DNA of 64,000 bases from DATMER01 sp031390755 (GTDB taxonomy: Bacteria; Acidobacteriota; Thermoanaerobaculia; Multivoradales; UBA5704): assembly GCA_031390755.1 (NCBI GenBank), contig JANMTS010000105.1:124001-188000 (forward strand). Reading direction: 5' to 3'. The position numbers and the translations under genes are program-made. The notes beneath the pieces were generated by a model. It did no database searches, was not told the DNA's origin, and saw only the letters and a program-made list of their open reading frames with translations. Below, piece by piece: positions 17,753 to 25,467 of the stretch (its first letter is position 1; every line of letters starts with the position of its first letter).

Positions 17753-18438
17753 GGCTCGCCGTCCTTCTGCGTGATCTCCGACAGGCTCGGAGGCTCGGGC
17801 CGGTGCAGCCGCAGCACGGCGAGGAGAGTGGCCGCGAGCACGCCCAGATCGGAAGCCCAGGTGCGGCGGGCCAGATAGTCGCGGTAGCCGCGGAGCTTCC
17901 AGGGCAGGAGGCTGTCGCGGTAGAAGCGCTCCACCTCTCCCTCTTCGAGGCCAGCCGCGGCGAGCAGGGCCTCCTCGTCGCGCAGGCGCAGGGTCACCGG
18001 GTCGGTGAGGCCGGGCCGGGCCGCGAGCACGGCCCGCCACAGCGGGTCGGCGGCGTCGACGTAGCGCGGGACTTCAGGGCGCGGGCCGACGAGCGACATG
18101 TCGCCGCGGACCACGCTCCAGAGCTGCGGCAGCTCGTCGAGCTTGAGCCGGCGCAGCCAGCGGCCCACGCCGGTGACGCGCAAATCTCCGGACGCCGTGA
18201 GCTGGGAGCCCTCGGGCGCGACGCGCATGGTCCGCAGCTTGGCCAGGGTGAAGGGGCGGCCGTTGCGGCCCACCCGCTGCTGGCGGAAGAGGACCGGCCC
18301 GGGCGAGGTGGCCGCGACGAGAAGACTGGCGGCGAGAAGGATCGGCGAGGCGGCGGCGAGCCCGGCGAGGGCGAAGGCGACCTCCACGCCTCGGGACAGT
18401 CCCAGGCCGGGCAGCCCGGGCTCAGCCGGAGCCCGCAT
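17749..18438 (-). CDS. Polyprenyl-phosphate sugar-1-phosphate transferase (PglC/WcaJ type)
   Basis: A 229-residue protein from the ATG at 18438; an earlier in-frame ATG at 18522 would overlap the upstream aminotransferase by 101 bp. A membrane helix (about residues 14-40) is followed by the bacterial sugar transferase core: SPGPVLFRQQRVGRNGRPF, KLRTMR, LRRLKLDELPQLWSVVRGDM, SLVGPRPEVPRYV. The C-terminal tail has no second membrane segment. This enzyme attaches the first sugar phosphate to undecaprenyl phosphate and so initiates repeat-unit assembly. It overlaps both neighbours: 17 bp with the aminotransferase and 4 bp with the dehydratase. Confidence 0.9.
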   Translation of the reverse strand: MRAPAEPGLPGLGLSRGVEVAFALAGLAAASPILLAASLLVAATSPGPVLFRQQRVGRNGRPFTLAKLRTMRVAPEGSQLTASGDLRVTGVGRWLRRLKLDELPQLWSVVRGDMSLVGPRPEVPRYVDAADPLWRAVLAARPGLTDPVTLRLRDEEALLAAAGLEEGEVERFYRDSLLPWKLRGYRDYLARRTWASDLGVLAATLLAVLRLHRPEPPSLSEITQKDGEP

Positions 18439-19672
18439 CGCTGGGGCCACCCGCCCCAGGAGGAGAGGCGTGGCGCTCACAGATTCCCTTGACGACGGCG
18501 ACGACATATTCGAGCTCCGCATCCGTCATCGCGGGGAAGAGAGGCAAGGAGATCAGCCGCTCCCAGACCGCCGTGGCGGCCGGCAGATCCTCCGGCCTCC
18601 ACCCGAACGTTTCCGCGTAATAGGGATGGAGATGCAGAGGACGCCAATGGACCGAGCAGCCAACACCCGATTCCTTCAGCTCCGCGATGAAACCGTTGCG
18701 ATCAATCGTTAGCTTTGCAAGTCTCAGTTTAACAGGAAACAGGTGCCAGGAGTGAATCCGGTCGTCCGGAACCGGCGGCAGCTCAAGAGCTTCCACGTCT
18801 TGGAAAGATTTCAGATAACGGAAGACAATCGCCTCGCGCGCCAGCCTCATCTCTTCGGCCCGCGCCAGTTGATGAATGCCGAGCGCCGCGGCCATGTCGG
18901 TGAGGTTGTACTTGAAGCCGGGCGCGAGGATCCGGTAGTCCCAGTTTCCGCCCTTCGAGAAGCGTCCCCAGGCGTCGTGGGAGAGCCCGTGGAGCGACAT
19001 CATCCGCATGCGCTCGCCCAGGCCGGGGTCGCGCGTGGTGGCCATGCCGCCCTCGCCGGTGGTGACGGTCTTGTTGGCGTAGAACGAGAAGCAGGTGACG
19101 TCCGCGACCCCTTCGCCGCACCGCTGCCAGGGATGATCCGGCCCGGGGCGCCACGCCGCGGGCAGCGCGTGGGCGGCGTCCTCGACCACCCAGAGGCCGT
19201 GCCGCCGCGCGAAGGCGGCGATGGCGTCCATGTCCATCATGTGCCCGCCCACGTGGACGGGGATGATGCCCACCACCTCGGCCCCCTCCGGGGCGGCTTC
19301 GAGCCGACCGTCCTTGAGCGCCGCGATCTTCCGCCCGGCGTCCTCCAGGTCCATGTTGAGCGTGACCGGGTCGCAGTCCACGAGGATCGGGATGGCGCCG
19401 GCGTAGCGGACGACCTCGGCCGACGCCGCGAACGTCATGGTCGGGACGAGCACCGCGTCCCCCCTGCCCAGCCCCAGCGCCTCGACGGCGAGATGCAGCG
19501 CGGCGGTGCAGGAGTTGAGCGCGATGGCGTGCGGCGCGCCCACGGCCTCGCCGAAGGCCTCCTCGAACCGCTTGACCTTGGGGCCGGTGGTGAGCCAGCC
19601 CGAGCGCAGCGTGTCGACGACCTCGGCGATCTCGGTCTCGTTGAGATCGGGGCGGAAGAAGGGCACGTTCAT
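18422..19672 (-). CDS. DegT/DnrJ/EryC1 family sugar aminotransferase
   Basis: About 416 residues from the ATG at 19672, which has GGAG 7 bp upstream; a GTG at 19693 is a longer alternative. It is a type-I PLP fold with FFRPDLNETEIAEVVDTL at the N-terminus, LNSCTAALHLAVEALGLG (phosphate-binding loop), VVEDAAHALPA (Asp that contacts the pyridine nitrogen) and SFYANKTVTTGEGGM with the PLP lysine. The family transaminates nucleotide-linked keto sugars, which fits the CapD dehydratase in the same operon. The product is probably an amino-deoxy sugar, as inferred from context. Confidence 0.92.
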   Translation of the reverse strand: MNVPFFRPDLNETEIAEVVDTLRSGWLTTGPKVKRFEEAFGEAVGAPHAIALNSCTAALHLAVEALGLGRGDAVLVPTMTFAASAEVVRYAGAIPILVDCDPVTLNMDLEDAGRKIAALKDGRLEAAPEGAEVVGIIPVHVGGHMMDMDAIAAFARRHGLWVVEDAAHALPAAWRPGPDHPWQRCGEGVADVTCFSFYANKTVTTGEGGMATTRDPGLGERMRMMSLHGLSHDAWGRFSKGGNWDYRILAPGFKYNLTDMAAALGIHQLARAEEMRLAREAIVFRYLKSFQDVEALELPPVPDDRIHSWHLFPVKLRLAKLTIDRNGFIAELKESGVGCSVHWRPLHLHPYYAETFGWRPEDLPAATAVWERLISLPLFPAMTDAELEYVVAVVKGICERHASPPGAGGPSDAGSG

Positions 19673-19705
19673 GAGGGTCTCCAGGATCTCCACGAGTCGG
19701 GCATT

Positions 19706-20866
19706 CTAACGGATGGATCTCAGCACATGCGCGAGGCGGCGGCGCGGCCAGCTCGATCCCGACGGCGTCTCCATCTCCACGATGCCGGGGTGCGCCCAGA
19801 TCCGCCGCGGAAGCGACCGCCAGCCGGCGCGGCTCGGCCGGAACGAGAGCAGGCGCGCGAGGACGATCGCGGACAACGGTGTGTCCTCGATCCGGCCCTC
19901 CAGTGCGCGGCGGGCGGTGAGGTTTTCCGCGGGACGGAGCCGGTCCAGGAGAAGATCGGCGATGCGCCGGTTGGGCGGCGAATTCCAGAGGCCGGCGGCG
20001 TAGGCGGCGGCCAGGGCGGCGGGAAGCTCGAGGCTCCAAGTCAGGGCCAGATCGACAACGGCATCCGCCAGGCTCGGATCTGCCACTGCGGCGATCCGCT
20101 CCAGATCCCAGACCGCGAGCAGGGGCCGAGGCGGCGGGTTGAGCCAGATATGGACCGCCGCGAGCAGCCAGGCGTGCGCCAGGGGAAGCCGCCGCGCGGT
20201 CGGGCCGAGGGCCGGGTCCGGGGTCGCCGCGTCCAGGAACGACCCCGCCATCCCCGCCGGGACCATCCCCCAGAGCCGGTGATGGACCTCCAGGAGGAGG
20301 TTGCTCGCGTCCGCGGCCTGCCAGGCGTAACCCTCTTCCAGGAGGTAGCTGTCCATCCGGAGTCCCGGGGTGAGGGATCTCCAGCCGGCGGCTTCCAGGG
20401 TCTTCCGCGCCCGCGGGTAGTCCGCCTCGGCGATCAGAAGATCCACGTCCGCGACCGGCCGCTCCTCCGGCCGCTCGTAGACCCGGGTTCCACGCGCGCC
20501 ACGCGCTCCAAGATCGCAGCCCTTGATCGGCAGCCAGGGGATCCCAGCCTCGCCCAGGGTCACGCCCAGGGCGGCGAGGCGGTCTTCGATGAGAAGGCGG
20601 TTGGCCGTGACCCCTAGAAGAGACCGGCGCCAGGACCGCGTGGCCGGCCCCTCGATCCCCAGCCGCTGGGCGCGCAGGGAAAGCGCCGGACCGATGCGGT
20701 GCAGCGCCGCCAGCTCCGCGCCGTCAGGGCTCGCGGCAAGCAGGGCGAGGGCGTCGCGAGCATCGCGGCCGTCGGCCAGCGCCGTAGCCGCCGAGCCTCC
20801 CCCTCTCCCGGGGCGGGTGGACTCGGGCGGACCGGGAGAGGGGGCCGGGGGGTGAGGGCCTCTCAA
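19706..20866 (-). CDS. PF14907-like uncharacterised nucleotidyltransferase
   Basis: A 386-residue protein. The core LPIKGCDLG ... RPVADVDLLIAEADYPRA matches the 'KGxxL...R..xDxDLLV' signature of the NTP_transf_5 family often found in polysaccharide loci; its biochemical role is not settled. No ATG or GTG exists near the N-terminus. The most likely start is TTG 20866, which overlaps the wecB stop as TTGA, like other junctions in this operon. Translation from there reads through a dispersed GC-rich repeat, giving a Pro/Gly-rich N-terminus (RGPHPPAPSPGPPESTRPGR) before the conserved domain. The repeat may have extended or replaced the original N-terminus. Confidence 0.75.
   Translation of the reverse strand: MRGPHPPAPSPGPPESTRPGRGGGSAATALADGRDARDALALLAASPDGAELAALHRIGPALSLRAQRLGIEGPATRSWRRSLLGVTANRLLIEDRLAALGVTLGEAGIPWLPIKGCDLGARGARGTRVYERPEERPVADVDLLIAEADYPRARKTLEAAGWRSLTPGLRMDSYLLEEGYAWQAADASNLLLEVHHRLWGMVPAGMAGSFLDAATPDPALGPTARRLPLAHAWLLAAVHIWLNPPPRPLLAVWDLERIAAVADPSLADAVVDLALTWSLELPAALAAAYAAGLWNSPPNRRIADLLLDRLRPAENLTARRALEGRIEDTPLSAIVLARLLSFRPSRAGWRSLPRRIWAHPGIVEMETPSGSSWPRRRLAHVLRSIR
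20796..20860. repeat. GC-rich dispersed repeat, copy 2
   Basis: A perfect 13-bp inverted repeat (CCCCCTCTCCCGG at 20799-20811, complement at 20832-20844) is followed by a GGGGGGTGAGGGCCTC tail, in the same orientation as copy 1. It lies at the start of the nucleotidyltransferase gene, directly after the wecB stop. Confidence 0.75.
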
Positions 20867-21993
20867 GCTCCCGCCAGGAACGACGCCACTTCCTTCGCCA
20901 CCCGTCGGCCCGCGCGGCCGTCCCAGAGGCGCGGGCAGTGGCCTTTCTTGTAGCGCCCTTCGAGGACGTCCTCCACGAGGCGGTCGAAGAGCGACCCGTT
21001 GCTCCCCACCAGGGTGCTCGTGCCTTCGGACACCGTGATCGGCCGCTCCGTGGTCGAGCGCAGGGTCAGGCAGGGGATGCCGAGCGCCGTCGACTCCTCC
21101 TGCAGGCCGCCCGAGTCGGTCACGATGAGCCGCGCCTGCGACGACAGGCCCAGGAACTCCAGGTAGCCGAGCGGCTCGGTCAGGATCACCCGGGGATCGC
21201 CCGCCAGCATCGGCTCCAGGCCGGCCGCCCGCAGCCGGGCCTCGGTCCGCGGGTGGACCGGAAAGACCACAGGCAGCTTCAGCGCGGTGCGTTGCAGCGA
21301 CGCGATCACGCGGGTCAGGGCGACGGGGTCGTCGACGTTGGACGGCCGATGAAGGGTCCAGACCGCATAGCCGCCGGGTTGAAGGTCGAGCTTCTCCGGC
21401 TGGCGCAGATCCCGCGCGGCCTGGAGCTGGAGGGTGAGGGCGTCGATCATGACGTTCCCCACCAGCTTGATCGAGCCTTCCGGCCGGCCCTCGGCGAGCA
21501 GGTTCGACACGCCGCTCGGCTCCGAGACGAGCAGCAGGTCCGAGATCGCGTCGGTCAGGACGCGGTTGATCTCCTCCGGCATGGTGCGGTCGAAGCTGCG
21601 CAGGCCGGCCTCGACGTGGATCACCGGCACGCCCAGCTTGACCGAGGCCAGCGCGCAGGCCACGGTCGAGTTCACGTCCCCCACCACGAGCGTCGCGGCC
21701 GGCTTCGGATCGGCGGCGAGCAGCCAGGACTCGTAGCGTTCCAGGACGCGCGCGGTCTGCTGGCCGTGCGGACCGGAGCCCACCTCCAGATGCACGTCCG
21801 GCTCGGGAATCCCGAGCTGCTCGAAGAACCGGTCGCTCATGGCCGCGTCGTAGTGCTGGCCGGTGTGGACGAGCACCGGCCGCACGCCCGGCGCCATCTC
21901 CCGCAGACCGGCGAGCACCGGCGCGATCTTCACGAAGTTGGGGCGCGCCCCCACGATACAAGCCAGGGTCTTGGCGGGGGTGACCGGGGTCAT
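20863..21993 (-). CDS. wecB: UDP-N-acetylglucosamine 2-epimerase (non-hydrolysing)
   Basis: A 376-residue cytoplasmic enzyme that makes UDP-ManNAc from UDP-GlcNAc. Signatures include GARPNFVKIAPVLAGL, VHTGQHYDAAMSDRFF, VHVEAGLRSFDRTMPEEINR, TLHRPSNVD, PVHPRTEARL, LIVTDSGGLQEEST and TLRSTTERPITVSEGTS. Length is normal for the family. The ATG at 21993 overlaps the upstream methyltransferase stop (ATGA). The product is a precursor of ManNAc-type residues in surface polysaccharide. Confidence 0.95.
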   Translation of the reverse strand: MTPVTPAKTLACIVGARPNFVKIAPVLAGLREMAPGVRPVLVHTGQHYDAAMSDRFFEQLGIPEPDVHLEVGSGPHGQQTARVLERYESWLLAADPKPAATLVVGDVNSTVACALASVKLGVPVIHVEAGLRSFDRTMPEEINRVLTDAISDLLLVSEPSGVSNLLAEGRPEGSIKLVGNVMIDALTLQLQAARDLRQPEKLDLQPGGYAVWTLHRPSNVDDPVALTRVIASLQRTALKLPVVFPVHPRTEARLRAAGLEPMLAGDPRVILTEPLGYLEFLGLSSQARLIVTDSGGLQEESTALGIPCLTLRSTTERPITVSEGTSTLVGSNGSLFDRLVEDVLEGRYKKGHCPRLWDGRAGRRVAKEVASFLAGA

Positions 21994-22682
21994 GCACGCC
22001 TCCGGATCGCGGCCAGATGGTGAGTATTGAGCAGCCGCAGCGATTCGAGCACCGTCCCGAGCGTCCAGGAGACCGGGACGATCCGACGCGCGGCCGGCGG
22101 CGCCAGGGTTACGCGCCGCATCCGGGCCTCGCATCCGGGGAAGAGGGATTCGATCTCGCGCCGGCCCACGCCGCGGACGTTCGGGTTGGCCGGGTTGTCG
22201 ACGAAGAAGTCATACCAGAGGATAACCCCGCCCGGCGCCAGGACGCGCAGCATCTCGGCGGCCACGGCCTTGCGCATCGCGGGATCGAGGATCGACGAGA
22301 AGACCGTGCTCTGGAGGACGATCCCGAAGCTCGCGTCCGCCCAGGGCAGCCGGGAGGCGTCGCCGGCCCGGATGTCCGCGCCGGGGAACCGGGCGGCGCA
22401 ACGCTCGGCTCTTCCGGCATCGAGGTCGATCCCCGCCAGCGCCCCGCGGGAGGCGCCGAAGCGCTCCAGCGTCTCCAGCCAGTTGCCGGAGCCGCAGCCC
22501 ACGTCGGCGATCTTCCGATTCATGAGAGGGAAGAGGCCGGCCGTCTCCAGGGCGTCGCGCAGCGCCCGCTCCTGGCCGTGGCGCAGGAAGAGGTTGGCCG
22601 CGCGGTCGAGGTCGTAGAACCCGGCCGGGATCTCCGCGGCGCGGCGGCGGTTCTCTTCGAGGATGCGGTCGGCTTCCGTCAT
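21990..22682 (-). CDS. Class I SAM-dependent methyltransferase
   Basis: 230 residues. Motif I is IADVGCGSGNWLETL (about 58-72), the acidic loop is GIDLDAGRAERC, motif II is PWADASFGIVLQSTVFSS, and motif III is LRVLAPGGVILWYDFF. This is a Methyltransf_11/25-type fold. The C-terminus is short and has two arginine-rich patches. It sits between a glycosyltransferase gene and wecB, so it probably methylates a sugar or lipid-linked intermediate; the target is inferred from context only. Confidence 0.85.
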   Translation of the reverse strand: MTEADRILEENRRRAAEIPAGFYDLDRAANLFLRHGQERALRDALETAGLFPLMNRKIADVGCGSGNWLETLERFGASRGALAGIDLDAGRAERCAARFPGADIRAGDASRLPWADASFGIVLQSTVFSSILDPAMRKAVAAEMLRVLAPGGVILWYDFFVDNPANPNVRGVGRREIESLFPGCEARMRRVTLAPPAARRIVPVSWTLGTVLESLRLLNTHHLAAIRRRA

Positions 22683-22689
22683 GGGCCTT

Positions 22690-22765
22690 CACCCCCCGGC
22701 GCCCTCACCCCCCGGCCCCCTCTCCCCCTTCTCCCCGGGACGGGAGAGAGGGGGAGACCTGAAGG
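22690..22765. repeat. GC-rich dispersed repeat, copy 3 (inverted)
   Basis: This is the same repeat as at 6634 and 20796 but in opposite orientation, with a second partial CCCTCACCCCCC motif. It fills the 22-bp gap after the glycosyltransferase stop and also supplies that protein's last residues (about SLPSRGEGGEGAGG). Confidence 0.7.
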
Positions 22766-23970
22766 CAGCTCTTCAGGAATCCATCCAGCCTTTCGGCGAT
22801 CCGCGCCCGGTCGTAGGTGGTCTCCGCGGCTCGGCGGCCGGCGGCGCCGAGGCGGGCTCGCAGGTCCGCGTCGGTCGCGAGGCGGATCCAGGCGTTTCGT
22901 GCGCCGTCCAGGTCGCCGGGCAGGACGGAGATCCCGCAGCCGGCCCGCTCCACCCGGTCGACGGCCTCGCCCTTGGCGATCAGGAAGATCGGCCGGGCCG
23001 AAGCCATGGCCTCATAGATCTTGCTCGGCACCGCGCCCTGGAGATGCAGCCCCAGCGTGGCGACCGCCACGTCCGACGCCGCGAGCAGGGCCGGGATGCG
23101 GTCCCGCGGCTGAGGAGGCAGCAGGCGGACGCGGGTGATCTTCTCGCGGTCGATCCGCGCCTGGAGCGCCTCGCGCACCGGCCCGTCCCCCACCAGCACG
23201 CAGCGGCCCGGCACCTCCGGCGGCAGCGAGGCGGCCACGTCCAGGATCTGGTCGAGCCCCTGGGCCAAGCCGAGCAGGCCGGCGTAGAGAAAGACCGGCC
23301 CCGGCTCCGGGCCGACCTGGTCGAGCGCGGCCGAGTCCGCCATGGCCGGTCCGAAGCGCGCGGGGTCGACGCCGTTGGTGACGACCTCGACCGGCGTCCC
23401 CGGCGCGCGGCGGCTCACGAAGCGGACGATCTCCTCGGACTGGCCGGTCACGCCCGCGGCCTTCTCATAGAGGGCCAGCTCCAGGCGCTCGGCCAGGCGG
23501 GTGGCGAGCCCGGGCTTCACGACCCCCATCTCGATCGCCGACTGCGGCCAGAGGTCGCTCACGTTGAGCACGTACGGGCACTGCCACCGCCGGGCGAGCC
23601 GCCAGGCCGCGAACCCCAGGAAGAGCGGCGGCGACTCCACGAGCAGCACGTCCGGCCGGGCCGCGAGCCGCGGTCCGTGCCACGCCGCCGACGCCACGAA
23701 CGAGAAGTAGCAGGCGAGCCGCTTCAGGAACCCCTTCTGGGACGGGATCAACGGCACGCGGACCGTGCGGATGCGGCCGACGGTCTCGACGGCGGGCCGC
23801 AGCCGCGGATAGCCCGGGAAGATCCGGCCCGCCGGATAGTTCGGCAGCGCCGTCAACGCCTCGACCTCCCAGCCGAGATCGATCAGGCGCTCCCCGAGCT
23901 CGGACAGGCGCACCTGCGGCGCGCCCATCTCCGGCGGGAAGTACTGCGTGAGGATGCAGAGGCGCGGCAG
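22705..23970 (-). CDS. WbuB-like GT4 glycosyltransferase, apparent CTG start
   Basis: A GT-B fold transferase. From the first ATG (23928) the protein would begin MGAPQVRLSEL and lack the first beta strand. Reading upstream in frame gives PRLCILTQYFPPE, the expected N-terminus of the WbuB family, with a CTG at 23970 as the only plausible initiator before an in-frame TAA (the stop of the preceding gene). Total length is then 421 residues. Other signatures are NVSDLWPQSAIEMG, VTNGVDP, LYAGLLGLAQGLDQILDVA and the donor-site region PSKIYEAMASARPIF. The C-terminal 14 residues come from a dispersed repeat. It probably adds an amino sugar during repeat-unit assembly. Confidence 0.88.
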   Translation of the reverse strand: MPRLCILTQYFPPEMGAPQVRLSELGERLIDLGWEVEALTALPNYPAGRIFPGYPRLRPAVETVGRIRTVRVPLIPSQKGFLKRLACYFSFVASAAWHGPRLAARPDVLLVESPPLFLGFAAWRLARRWQCPYVLNVSDLWPQSAIEMGVVKPGLATRLAERLELALYEKAAGVTGQSEEIVRFVSRRAPGTPVEVVTNGVDPARFGPAMADSAALDQVGPEPGPVFLYAGLLGLAQGLDQILDVAASLPPEVPGRCVLVGDGPVREALQARIDREKITRVRLLPPQPRDRIPALLAASDVAVATLGLHLQGAVPSKIYEAMASARPIFLIAKGEAVDRVERAGCGISVLPGDLDGARNAWIRLATDADLRARLGAAGRRAAETTYDRARIAERLDGFLKSCLQVSPSLPSRGEGGEGAGG

Positions 23971-23973
23971 AGC

Positions 23974-25443
23974 TTACGGCGCCTTCACGTCGAGGAAGAC
24001 GTTGTAGGGGCTCCAGGCCGTGTCGTTGCCCGGGTATTCGTCGCCGGCCGCCCGCAGGCGGAACGCCAGGAAGTACACGCCGGGCGGCAGGGTCTTCGGA
24101 GCCGTGAGGCTGCCCACCGTGACGTTGCGCACGCCGCGCGACGCGAGACTGCCGCCGACCTTGAGGCTCTTCAGCAGCACGGCTCCGTCCAGACTGAAGC
24201 GCTCCGGCACGAGGTAGATGTCGATCTTAGGGTTCGCGATCGTCTCGGTGCCCACGTTCTCGATCTTGATCGGATTGACCACCTTGAACCGCGCGCCGGC
24301 CTTCACCGAGCCGGGGGTCAGGCGGATCGCCACGTGCCGCGGCCGGAGCGGCGCCGGCAGGATGCTGTAGCCGCTGATCAGGCCGTCCCGGATCTGGGTT
24401 CCTCCGAAGGCCGCGCGCAGCGCCGCCGCGTCGTCCGAGAACAGCGTGGCGGCATGGTCCCGGTTCGCAGAGGCCGTCACCGCCGACTCCCGGTCGCTGA
24501 GGCTGAACGATCTCCGCAATCCCCAGGCGATCCCGAGATTGCCGAGCAGCGCCTTGCGGAAGGAGAGCGGACCGTCCGGACGCGTGGCCGCGGCCTCGTC
24601 GAGCGTCCAGCGCACGGCCGGGTTGAGCGCGATGTCCGTCTCCACCAGGCGGCCGTCCACTATCCGCGAAAGGGTGAACGAGACCGTGGTGCCCATCCAC
24701 GGCTGTCCGGCTTCGGCCTGCATCTTCGCATCGCTTGGGAAGCCGGCGACTTCGGACACGCCGTTGCCGAAATGCCAGTCGTTCGCGGGGGAGCCGACCC
24801 GGAACAGGTCCGGCTGATAGACGTTCCAGTAGTCCATCTGCTCCTGGTCGTACGGCGAGAACTCCGACGATCCCGGCAGCGGCGACATGACCACCGGCGG
24901 CACCGCGAGGGTGCCGAGCGTGAACTCGTCCTGGGTCTGCCGGATCCCCTCCTGCTCGGCGGCGACCAGGGCCTCCAGATCTCCGGATCCGTCCCCCTCC
25001 AGGAAGCCGCGGACCGACCGCACGGCTGCCGCGAACCCGGCGCCGTCGCGGACCGCGCCCAGCGGCCCGCCGACGAGCGGCGAGAGACCCGGCCGGTCAC
25101 CCCTGCCAAGATCGCCCAGGAACAGTAGATACCGTTCGCCCACCGCGAGCGGCAGCGCGAGGCAGGTCTCGTGGGTCTCGTTGCCGATCGTGCCGCCCGG
25201 CAGAGTAATCGCGATTCCTTCCTGCGTTTCGCCCCGGAGTTGCTCCTCGATCCTCAGCCCATAGTCGGTGACGATCAGCCGGCCGCTCCAGCGCGCGCTC
25301 GCGCTCTCGACCACCGCCACGACGACGTGGTCCGAGGCCTCGACCTGCTGCCGGGCGGTGAGCGGGAGGACGTGCGCGGCAACGCTGGCCGGGATCAAGC
25401 CTGCCAGGGCTGCCAGGGCCGTGAGAATCCGTCGTGTCGCCAT
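23974..25443 (-). CDS. Secreted matrixin-like protein lacking the zinc site (pseudoprotease)
   Basis: 489 residues with a signal peptide (about 1-23, cleavage near SVAAHVLP). The N-terminal region (about 24-150) resembles domains that open acidobacterial matrixin proteins. About residues 230-350 follow a matrixin core: MDYWNVYQPDLF, SRIVDGRLVETDIALNP, then LLGNLGIAWGLRRSFS where an active enzyme would have 'LLHELGHAWGLRHS'. All four zinc/catalytic residues (H, E, H, H) are replaced by G, N, I and R, while the framework residues remain. The C-terminal domain (about 385-489) is an Ig-like CARDB-type fold (KVVNPIKIENVGTETIANPKI region). It is probably exported to the cell surface. The function is unknown; loss of protease activity is inferred from the motif. 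Confidence 0.65.
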   Translation of the reverse strand: MATRRILTALAALAGLIPASVAAHVLPLTARQQVEASDHVVVAVVESASARWSGRLIVTDYGLRIEEQLRGETQEGIAITLPGGTIGNETHETCLALPLAVGERYLLFLGDLGRGDRPGLSPLVGGPLGAVRDGAGFAAAVRSVRGFLEGDGSGDLEALVAAEQEGIRQTQDEFTLGTLAVPPVVMSPLPGSSEFSPYDQEQMDYWNVYQPDLFRVGSPANDWHFGNGVSEVAGFPSDAKMQAEAGQPWMGTTVSFTLSRIVDGRLVETDIALNPAVRWTLDEAAATRPDGPLSFRKALLGNLGIAWGLRRSFSLSDRESAVTASANRDHAATLFSDDAAALRAAFGGTQIRDGLISGYSILPAPLRPRHVAIRLTPGSVKAGARFKVVNPIKIENVGTETIANPKIDIYLVPERFSLDGAVLLKSLKVGGSLASRGVRNVTVGSLTAPKTLPPGVYFLAFRLRAAGDEYPGNDTAWSPYNVFLDVKAP

Positions 25444-25467
25444 GGATCGTCTCCTTGTGGGCTCCTC

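Noticed and set aside
15782..18040. Dehydratase starting upstream of 17752
   Set aside because: The extension would overlap the sugar transferase gene in another frame by almost 300 bp and is Arg/Pro-rich; the GTGA overlap gives a natural start.
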